Part shown: positions 1-5,638 of the stretch, in pieces | How the letters are laid out: each line of letters opens with the position of its first letter | How positions within the stretch are numbered: position 1 is the stretch's first letter | Origin: Longimicrobiales bacterium | GTDB taxonomy: Bacteria > Gemmatimonadota > Gemmatimonadetes > Longimicrobiales > Gaopeijiaceae | Assembly: GCA_022428035.1 (NCBI GenBank) | Contig: JAKMDG010000413.1 | Span: 1-6,623 of the forward strand | Length of the DNA stretch: 6,623 bases | Direction of reading: 5' to 3' | Translations under genes and position numbers: made by a program | The notes under the pieces: generated by a model | Told to the model about the DNA's origin: nothing | Databases searched by the model: none | Seen by the model: the letters and a program-made list of their open reading frames with translations, nothing else

Positions 1-1
1 C

Positions 2-1654
2 GTAGGGAACCAGCTCTATGTCGTGACCGTCGCGTCGGGCGTCGGTGCCGATGCGCCTGCGATCTCGGTGGCGAATCCGTCATCGGCGGCGTTCCCGGCC
101 GAGCAGCTCACGGACATCGGGGCGCAATTTCCCGCCTGGGGGGCGAGCAGCCGTGAGGTTCACTGGGCCCTCGGCAACGCCCACTTCGTGTACGATCTCG
201 ACGCCGCACAGGTGTTCGCCGACAGCGTCGAGGCAGCGAAGACTGCTGAGGCAGCCGAGGATGAGACCGAGGACGCCGAAGCGGAGGAGGGAGATGAGGA
301 CGATGAGGACGACGACGACGAGGACGCCCGATACCGCCCCGCCGAATCGCGGATCACGGTCGAGATCGAGCGCGACACGCCGGAAGGGGTGCTCGCGCTG
401 ACCGGCGCTCGCATCATCACGATGGACGGCGATGAGATCTTCGAGCGTGGCGACATCGTCATACGGAATAACCGCATCGAAGCGGTAGGCCCGGCGGGAA
501 GCGTCACGATCCCGGACGGGGCCGAGCGCATGGATATGGTCGGGCAGACCATCATGCCCGGCTATGTGGACACCCACGCGCACCTGCGTGCCTCCTTCAA
601 CGTCCATCGGGCACAGCCGTGGTCGTACGCAGCGAATCTCGCCTACGGCGTCACAACGGCCCGGGATCCACAGACCGGGTCGAGTGACGTTCTGTCGTAC
701 GAGGACTTCATACGCGCCGGCCGGATGGTCGGACCACGCATCTACAGCACCGGCCAGGGCGTCTTCTCGGGTGAGGGCATCAGCAGCCTCGATGAAGCCA
801 GAGACGTGCTCAAGCGCTACGCCGACTACTTCGACACGAAGACGATCAAGATGTACGGGGCGGGCAACCGCGAGGTCAGGCAGTGGATCATTCAGGCCGC
901 ACATGAGCTGGAACTCATGCCGACCACCGAGGGAAGCCTCGACCTGCGTCTCAACATGACGATGGCGCAGGACGGCTACTCGGGCACCGAGCACAACTTG
1001 CCGGGCGTGCCTCTCTTCGACGATGTAGTCGAACTGGTCGCCCAGTCGAACATGGCGACGACCCCGACCATTGTCGTGACCTACGGAGGGCCATGGGCGG
1101 AGAACCTCTTCTACACGACCACCGACGTTCTTCGTGACGAGAAGCTGGCCACGTTCACGCCGTGGGAAGAGATCTACCAGAAGGCTGCCCGGCGGGCCGG
1201 TGGAGCGGGCTGGTTCGACGAGTCACAGTACATCCACCGTGAGATCTCGGACTTTCTCGACGACGTAGTCGAGGCGGGTGGGCGCGCCGGGGTCGGTAGT
1301 CACGGGCAGCTGCAGGGGCTCGGGTACCACTGGGAACTCTGGCTGACGGGTTCGTCGGACCGTATGACGAACCACGAGGCGCTCCAGATCGCGACCATCA
1401 TTGGGGCCGATGCACTGGGCCTCGACCAGGACCTCGGATCACTCGAACCAGGCAAGCTGGCGGATCTCGTGGTGCTCGGTGCGAACCCGCTGGACGACCT
1501 GCAGAACTCGAATACCGTCGTCTGGGTGATGAAGAACGGGCGCCTGTTCGAAGGTGGCACGTTGAACCAGGCGTGGCCCGAGCAGCAGGCTGCGGAAGGC
1601 TTCTACTGGCAGACCGATGGTGCGATTCCGATGCGCACCACGGGCAACGAGTAA
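2..1654 (+). CDS. TolB-propeller/amidohydrolase fusion protein, C-terminal part (5' end outside the window)
   Basis: The reading frame is open to the left edge, so the true start and the N-terminal half are missing; residues here count from the Val codon at base 23. Residues 1-65 resemble the last blades of a TolB/PD40 beta-propeller (LTDIGAQFPAW, then VHWALGNAHFVYDLD). Residues 79-101 are an almost purely Asp/Glu linker. From about 120 to 510 there is a subtype-I-like amidohydrolase domain: the entry strand GARIITMDGDEIFERGDIVI, the DTHAHL metal motif (H185, H187), K276, H324, VGSHGQLQG (H427), and the C-terminal LGSLEPGKLADLVVLGANPL that re-forms the small beta-sandwich. Family members of about 1,000-1,100 residues are usually secreted and annotated as amidohydrolases or dipeptidases acting on unknown amides. 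E303 and H427 stand where classical members have His and Asp. The gene is followed after 4 bases by a CoA-transferase gene. Family assignment is firm; the substrate is unknown. Confidence 0.93.
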   Translation, partial: VGNQLYVVTVASGVGADAPAISVANPSSAAFPAEQLTDIGAQFPAWGASSREVHWALGNAHFVYDLDAAQVFADSVEAAKTAEAAEDETEDAEAEEGDEDDEDDDDEDARYRPAESRITVEIERDTPEGVLALTGARIITMDGDEIFERGDIVIRNNRIEAVGPAGSVTIPDGAERMDMVGQTIMPGYVDTHAHLRASFNVHRAQPWSYAANLAYGVTTARDPQTGSSDVLSYEDFIRAGRMVGPRIYSTGQGVFSGEGISSLDEARDVLKRYADYFDTKTIKMYGAGNREVRQWIIQAAHELELMPTTEGSLDLRLNMTMAQDGYSGTEHNLPGVPLFDDVVELVAQSNMATTPTIVVTYGGPWAENLFYTTTDVLRDEKLATFTPWEEIYQKAARRAGGAGWFDESQYIHREISDFLDDVVEAGGRAGVGSHGQLQGLGYHWELWLTGSSDRMTNHEALQIATIIGADALGLDQDLGSLEPGKLADLVVLGANPLDDLQNSNTVVWVMKNGRLFEGGTLNQAWPEQQAAEGFYWQTDGAIPMRTTGNE

Positions 1655-1658
1655 GGGC

Positions 1659-2855
1659 GTGGACCGACCGCTTCGAGACATTCGCGTCTGCGATGTCACG
1701 CAGAATCTCGCCGGTCCGTTTTGTTCGCAGATCCTTGCGGACCTGGGCGCCACGGTGATCAAGGTCGAGCCGCCCGGGGGAGACCTCGGGCGGCTCTGGG
1801 GCCCCCCGTTCTGGGGCGAGGACTCGACACTGTTCCTCTCGGCGAACCGAGGGAAGCGAAGTGTCGTGATCGACCTCAAGCAGGAGGCCGGCATGGATGT
1901 TCTACGTCGGCTCGCCGAGTCGTGCGATGTCTTCGTTCAGGCTTCGAGGCCTGCAGCCGCCCGTCGTCTGGGGGTCGACGCCGCTTCGGTGCGGAAATGG
2001 CGCGAAGACATCGTGCACCTGTCGCTCAGCGCGTACGGGCAGGACGGCCCCATGAGCGATCAGCCCGGGTACGATCCGCTGATGCAGGCGTATGCGGGCA
2101 TCATCTCGGTGACGGGACAACCAGATGGTGTGCCGACCCGGGTCGGTGGCTCCGTGGTTGATTTCGGTACCGGGATGTGGGCCGCCATCTCGGTCCTCGC
2201 AGCGCTCCGTGAGCGTGACCGGAGCGGGTGCGGTGCGGCGCTCGAGGCCTCTCTGATGGATACGTCGCTGGCCTGGGTTTCCTATCACATGATGGGTTAC
2301 ATGGCGACGGGACGTGTGCCGGCGCCGATGGGGTCGAGCCTGGGCGCGATCGCTCCGTACCGGGCGTTCCGGACCTCGGATGGGTACGTCATGATCACAG
2401 CGGGCAACGATGCGATCTTTCGCCGCCTGTGTGAGGCGCTGGACCTGGACGGAGTCGGCGACGACCCGAGATTCGCGTCTAACGCGGAGCGGGTCGCGCA
2501 CCGGGCTGAGCTCGATCCGATCGTCGAGGACGCGACCGAACGACTCTCCACGAATGAGCTCCTTCGACGGACCCGAGCGCACGCGATTCCGGCGTCGATG
2601 ATTCAGTCGATCGATCAGGTGGTCGATGATCCGCAGGTGCAGGCCGCTGGCAGGTTCCCGGTAGTGGACCACCCCGAGATTGCCGGCTATCGGGATGTCT
2701 CGCTGCCGGTGCGACTGGACGGAGAACGGCTGCGGGCGGGCCGTATGCCACCCGCAGCCGGTGAGCACACCGTAGAGCTCCTCGAAGAGCTCGAGTTCGA
2801 TCGTGCCTCGATCGGTCAGCTTCTGGCCAGCGGCGTCGTCAGCTCGACCGACTGA
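1659..2855 (+). CDS. CaiB/BaiF family (type III) CoA-transferase, 398 aa
   Basis: Moves CoA from an acyl-CoA donor to a carboxylic acid through Asp-anhydride and aspartyl-CoA intermediates; cytoplasmic, with no signal peptide. I chose the GTG at 1659 because the protein then begins MDRPLRDIRVCDVTQNLAGPFCSQ, the usual start of the family (leader, then a strand and the AGP turn). The ATG at 1617 would add 14 residues read inside the preceding gene. Visible marks are LADLGATVIKVEPPGGD (27-42), ANRGKRSVVIDLK (62-74), LSAYGQDGP (123-131), GYDPLMQAYAG (137-147), the catalytic Asp in VVDFGTGMW (D168) and the conserved SLMDTSLAW (198-206). The length of 398 aa is normal for the family. The start lies 4 bases after the upstream stop, with only a weak purine-rich stretch overlapping that stop, so coupled translation is likely. 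Members use many substrates (oxalate, carnitine, succinate, mesaconate, aromatic acids) and the sequence does not say which. Confidence 0.93.
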   Translation: MDRPLRDIRVCDVTQNLAGPFCSQILADLGATVIKVEPPGGDLGRLWGPPFWGEDSTLFLSANRGKRSVVIDLKQEAGMDVLRRLAESCDVFVQASRPAAARRLGVDAASVRKWREDIVHLSLSAYGQDGPMSDQPGYDPLMQAYAGIISVTGQPDGVPTRVGGSVVDFGTGMWAAISVLAALRERDRSGCGAALEASLMDTSLAWVSYHMMGYMATGRVPAPMGSSLGAIAPYRAFRTSDGYVMITAGNDAIFRRLCEALDLDGVGDDPRFASNAERVAHRAELDPIVEDATERLSTNELLRRTRAHAIPASMIQSIDQVVDDPQVQAAGRFPVVDHPEIAGYRDVSLPVRLDGERLRAGRMPPAAGEHTVELLEELEFDRASIGQLLASGVVSSTD

Positions 2856-2898
2856 GAGCCGGTCGGAGAGTTCGCACCGGACGAATGACCGGTCTCAG
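2852..2898. terminator. Candidate bidirectional terminator hairpin at the convergent junction
   Basis: The arm CTGAGAGCCGGTC (2852-2864) pairs with GACCGGTCTCAG (2887-2898) over 12 base pairs with a single bulged G at 2858 and a 22-base loop. The stem contains the TGA of the CoA-transferase (2853-2855) and, on the other strand, the TGA of the SUMF1-domain gene (2895-2897). The position between two converging genes 39 bases apart fits a two-way terminator. Neither side has a T-run, so it is not a classic intrinsic terminator; it may act with Rho, stall converging polymerases or protect 3' ends. The pairing is seen directly; the role is inferred. Confidence 0.5.
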
Positions 2899-3893
2899 CC
2901 CGATACCAGCGCGACTCGAAATCCGATGAAGGGCCGCCTCGCCCCGGGGTCGGCACCTCCTCGATTTGCCGAGCGGATCATCTGCTCGAAATCGGAAAAT
3001 CCACCACCCCGCATGACCCACAACGCGTCCGTTCGCAGCGTCTCACCGTCGTTGGACTCCGTGAAGGGGTAGGGCTGATAAGGACTCACCGTCCACTCCC
3101 AGACGTTGCCGCTCATGTCGGACAAGCCGTGCGCGCAGCGAGGACACGTGAAGGTCCCCACAGGCGTCGTCCCTCGAGCCCGGTAGTTTGCGTACTCCGG
3201 CTCGGGCGTGTCACCCCATGGATAGATGCGTCCGTCGGTTCCCCGGGCCGCCTTCTCCCACTGTGCCTCGTCGGGCAGGGAGACGCGCCAGCCCTTGCGG
3301 AGCAGGTCACTCAGGGCGCTCGGCATCGTGCCCTGATCAGCTCGCGCCCTCAGCTCCTGATCGAGCCAGTCTGCGTAGGCTACGGCATCGGTCCAGGCGA
3401 CCCACGTGACTGGATGGTCCGGCGACCCTTCCACAGCCTGAGGGTCGAGGACCGCATGATCGGACCCGTTCACGAACGCAGCATACTGCGCCACGGTGAC
3501 CTCGTACCTCGAAAGAAAGAAGGTGGGTACGTCGGGCTGGCCTTGAACACGGCCGTTGCCCCACCACTCCACGTTGAAGCTCAGTGAATCCCGTCCGGGG
3601 TCGCTGCCCATCACGAATGCGCCACCCGGGATCTCGACGAAGCCAAGCATGGCGTCGTCCGGCAAGTAGGCAAATCCGGAATGGAAGCCCGTGAGAGTGG
3701 AGGGTATCGGAACTCGGAGGCCGTCGTCAGCGGTGGGCAGGACCGGGCCCGCATCGGCGTTCGGCTCTGGCGCGAGGACCAGCGCGATCCACGAGAGTGC
3801 GACCAGCACGCCTCCGGCGACGGGCACGGCCCACCACGTCGCACGTGAGGCATCGTCGCGCGGTGATGCACGATCGGATGCGGTGCCTGTCAC
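2895..3893 (-). CDS. Membrane-anchored SUMF1 (formylglycine-generating-enzyme-like) domain protein, 332 aa
   Basis: Residues 22-41 form one membrane helix (VPVAGGVLVALSWIALVLAP) after an Arg-containing N-terminus, so it is probably a signal anchor with the rest in the periplasm. The SUMF1/FGE-sulfatase fold covers about 85-328: VEIPGGAFVMGSDPG, FFLSRYEVTVAQYAAFVN, DHPVTWVAWTDAVAYADWL, WRVSLPDEAQWEKAARG, IYPWGDTPEPEYANYR, GLSDMSGNVWEWT, VMRGGGFSD and the terminal FIGFRVAL. True formylglycine-generating enzymes bind copper through two cysteines near the C-terminus. Here the matching stretch (RSANRGGADPG, about 307-317) has none, so sulfatase activation is unlikely. The only cysteines are a C-P-R-C pair at 250-253. 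The GTG start shares GTGA with the stop of the upstream membrane protein gene, and AGAGGA lies 13 bases before it. A structural, binding or assembly role beside the membrane protein is an inference. Confidence 0.9.
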   Translation of the reverse strand: MTGTASDRASPRDDASRATWWAVPVAGGVLVALSWIALVLAPEPNADAGPVLPTADDGLRVPIPSTLTGFHSGFAYLPDDAMLGFVEIPGGAFVMGSDPGRDSLSFNVEWWGNGRVQGQPDVPTFFLSRYEVTVAQYAAFVNGSDHAVLDPQAVEGSPDHPVTWVAWTDAVAYADWLDQELRARADQGTMPSALSDLLRKGWRVSLPDEAQWEKAARGTDGRIYPWGDTPEPEYANYRARGTTPVGTFTCPRCAHGLSDMSGNVWEWTVSPYQPYPFTESNDGETLRTDALWVMRGGGFSDFEQMIRSANRGGADPGARRPFIGFRVALVSG

Positions 3894-5470
3894 GTGCTAC
3901 TCGCGATCCTCTGACATGCAAATGACCAGTCATGCGCGCAGGCACGCTCGAGCAGGTCCGGAATCTCCGAGTCCATGAGATTCAGCCCGCCTTCACGAAG
4001 CATCAGACGAAGATCGAGCGGTCTGGGTTCGATCCGGACCGACCGCGTCGGCTCGAGCAGATTCATGCATCCTGGCTGGAAACGGAGCTCGCAGGCCCGG
4101 GCCAGATACGACCGGCCTAGCTGAGCGTCCGCGGCGACGATCGCACCTTCCCGGTAGTGCAATCCCAGTTCGTTACACGCCCACGCCGCATTGTCACCGC
4201 AATAGCTGGCCTCGAGCTGGATCAGTCGGTCACATGCGTTTCCTCGACTCTGGGCGCATGCCTCCTCCCAGAACGGTAGGGCGTCGCCGGTGTGTCGACT
4301 GTCCGTTCGACCTGATACGGCCATAACTCCGAAGAAGAGAATCCAGGCCCCCATACGGATCAGATTCAGATTCGGGCTCACCCAGACGGGCCGCACGGCG
4401 ATCTCGGTGGGCGCGGTCCATGCCTCCGTCCAGTTGCGACTTCGCACGACGGCATCGATCGCTCGGACACTGAGGTTCAGCAGTGGGACGCAGAGTAGCT
4501 TGTCGTAGAACGTCGGTGTGCCCATCGCGCCGAGCAGCGCGTACAGGCCGAAGACACCAAAGCCGTAGAGCGCACCGAACATGGTCTTGCCGACCGGGGT
4601 CCGTGGGGAGGTCGACGGATCCGTGATGAGGAGGTGAAGGCCGAGGAAGACCGCTGCGGGAATCTCGGAGTCGATGAAGTACGGAACACCGGTGATGCCG
4701 GACGAGACGGCACTCAGCCCGAAGAGCACCGCAGCGGCGGTGCCCGCCACGAGGGTGATCTCGAAGAAGTACATCACGACGAGCCCGACCAGGAACAGAA
4801 AGAGGTAGATCCTGGGGGCGAGTGTGAGGGTCGACGCGATCTCCTGACCCCACGTCAGTCCCGTACTTCCGGACGCGATCAGGACCAGAGAAAAGAGCCC
4901 GAGCGCGAACGCCGAGGGATTGAAGATGTGGACCGAGCGCCCATCTCTCTGCCATCGCACGAACTCCTTGCCCAGGAATCCCACGGCGATCATCAGGAAC
5001 TGGAGATAAAACCAGTCGTCCCGAAACCAGAGAAAGAGGTTGATGCTGAGGATGATCGGTATCGGCCCGAACCCCATCGAGTAGACGTGGCCACGCGACC
5101 AGGAGAGGAGCATCGAGAAGCCGTAGGCGAACAGCAGCTGAGCGCCCAGAAGAACCGCCATGTCGTAGACCGGCTGCCAGTACCAGCCCCAGTACGCGTA
5201 GACGGCGAGCTGGCACGCGGCCTGGATGTAGTGCTGGGCGCGCAGCGTGGTGTCGATGCCTCCAGCCGATGCCCGTAGCTGAGGTAGGGCAAGCAGAAGA
5301 AGACTCCACGCACCGAGGAGTGAACCTGCCGCCCAGAACGACTGCACGAGCAGCGCATTCGACTGCACCCGCGGCGATGCCGCGAGCGCGGCGATGGTCG
5401 CACCCAGGAGGAGCGGGACCAGAAGCTTCGCGGGCTTGTGCTCCGCGTGGACGACGTGGGGTGAAGACAT
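3890..5470 (-). CDS. RnfD/NqrB-like integral membrane protein with a Sel1-like Cys-pair C-terminal extension, 526 aa
   Basis: Residues 16-316 hold about ten hydrophobic segments and match the NQR2/RnfD/RnfE fold: GKEFVRWQRDGRSVHIFNPSAFAL (167-190), and LITDPSTSPRTPVGK (281-295) followed by FGALYGFGVFGLYALLG. In NqrB and RnfD this subunit carries covalent FMN on a Thr in S/T-G-A-T; the nearest match here is S-G-S-T at 200-203, so T203 is only a candidate. One more helix lies at about 368-386, after an Arg-rich, probably cytoplasmic loop, which puts the tail in the periplasm. The tail (400-526) contains four cysteine pairs at 405/413, 424/432, 460/468 and 511/519, each C-x7-C, as in disulfide-bridged Sel1-like/Hcp repeats. 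The ATG at 5470 is the first usable start; the frame is closed by a stop at 5504-5506, and no clear ribosome site precedes it. The downstream SUMF1 gene overlaps by GTGA. No other Rnf or Nqr subunit is in the window, so the redox partner is unknown. Confidence 0.88.
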   Translation of the reverse strand: MSSPHVVHAEHKPAKLLVPLLLGATIAALAASPRVQSNALLVQSFWAAGSLLGAWSLLLLALPQLRASAGGIDTTLRAQHYIQAACQLAVYAYWGWYWQPVYDMAVLLGAQLLFAYGFSMLLSWSRGHVYSMGFGPIPIILSINLFLWFRDDWFYLQFLMIAVGFLGKEFVRWQRDGRSVHIFNPSAFALGLFSLVLIASGSTGLTWGQEIASTLTLAPRIYLFLFLVGLVVMYFFEITLVAGTAAAVLFGLSAVSSGITGVPYFIDSEIPAAVFLGLHLLITDPSTSPRTPVGKTMFGALYGFGVFGLYALLGAMGTPTFYDKLLCVPLLNLSVRAIDAVVRSRNWTEAWTAPTEIAVRPVWVSPNLNLIRMGAWILFFGVMAVSGRTDSRHTGDALPFWEEACAQSRGNACDRLIQLEASYCGDNAAWACNELGLHYREGAIVAADAQLGRSYLARACELRFQPGCMNLLEPTRSVRIEPRPLDLRLMLREGGLNLMDSEIPDLLERACAHDWSFACQRIASST

Positions 5471-5487
5471 GGCGATACGACGATGTT

Positions 5488-5547
5488 CGACGACGGGCAG
5501 AACCTAGAGAGGGCACCGACTACAGGACAGCGTATGTCCCGTCGTCG
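5488..5547. repeat. 10-base perfect inverted repeat (CGACGACGGG / CCCGTCGTCG)
   Basis: CGACGACGGG at 5488-5497 is exactly complementary to CCCGTCGTCG at 5538-5547, with a 40-base spacer. It lies in the leader of the minus-strand membrane gene, 18 bases upstream of its ATG. It could form a stem that hides or exposes the start region, or it could be a chance match of GAC/GTC-rich sequence. The repeat is certain; the role is unknown. Confidence 0.45.
5525..5539. promoter_or_regulatory. Operator-like palindrome GGACA-N5-TGTCC
   Basis: GGACA (5525-5529) and TGTCC (5535-5539) are perfect inverted half-sites whose centres lie 10 bases apart, about one helical turn, as expected for a dimeric transcription factor. 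The site lies inside the spacer of the larger inverted repeat, midway between the two divergent genes, so one regulator could act on both. No regulator gene is in the window, and five-base arms can arise by chance. Confidence 0.3.
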
Positions 5548-5571
5548 TGGGCGTGCCTACCTTGATCGCCG

Positions 5572-5603
5572 ATCGAGCTGACGCAGACGAGTATCGGCTC
5601 GAT
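5572..5603 (+). promoter_or_regulatory. Leader hairpin upstream of the NHL lipoprotein gene
   Basis: ATCGAGCTGA (5572-5581) pairs with TCGGCTCGAT (5594-5603) over 10 base pairs, one of them a U-G wobble in RNA, around a 12-base loop. It ends 35 bases before the ATG at 5639 and would sit in the 5' leader if transcription starts further upstream. There is no T-run after it. It could affect mRNA stability or translation; no riboswitch family is recognisable. Confidence 0.3.
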
Positions 5604-5638
5604 GGCCGTGCTCCGCGAGACCCAGGACTGGATCCATC

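Larger units (their letters stand above)
5471..5638. promoter_or_regulatory. Divergent intergenic region between the membrane-protein and NHL-lipoprotein genes
   Basis: These 168 bases must hold promoters for both directions. I do not see a convincing -35/-10 pair on either strand, which is common in GC-rich genomes. The region carries three dyads, listed separately: a 10-base exact inverted repeat, a 15-base operator-like palindrome and a leader hairpin. No open frame with a plausible start and ribosome site stands out. The promoter role is inferred from gene orientation. Confidence 0.6.

Noticed and set aside
160..555. Minus-strand frame with a poly-Ser run
   Set aside because: The serine run is just the reverse complement of the acidic GAN-rich linker of the real gene.
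80..994. 304-codon open frame on the minus strand opposite the amidohydrolase
   Set aside because: Shadow of a GC-rich gene; the protein shows no recognisable motif, while the plus strand encodes a clear family across the same bases.
1617..1658. Upstream ATG as the CoA-transferase start
   Set aside because: It lies inside the amidohydrolase and adds 14 residues unlike the family; the GTG at 1659 gives the typical N-terminus.
1902..2768. 288-codon minus-strand frame inside the CoA-transferase
   Set aside because: Arg/His-rich, low-complexity translation without family features, opposite a well-supported gene.
2895..3893. Calling the SUMF1 gene a sulfatase-modifying enzyme or an ergothioneine-type EgtB
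   Set aside because: The copper cysteines are missing, and there is no N-terminal DinB-like domain with its His motif.
4634..5278. 214-codon plus-strand frame rich in Glu, Arg and Asp
   Set aside because: Antisense shadow of hydrophobic codons in the membrane protein; its charged composition is a mirror effect.
4230..5516. 428-codon minus-strand frame in another phase of the RnfD-like gene
   Set aside because: Arg/Pro/Ser-rich translation with no membrane segments; the overlapping frame gives the Rnf/Nqr motifs and the membrane helices.
5562..5596. TTGATC followed by GTATCG as a sigma-70 type promoter
   Set aside because: The spacing is about 23 bases, too long, and the -10 match is poor.
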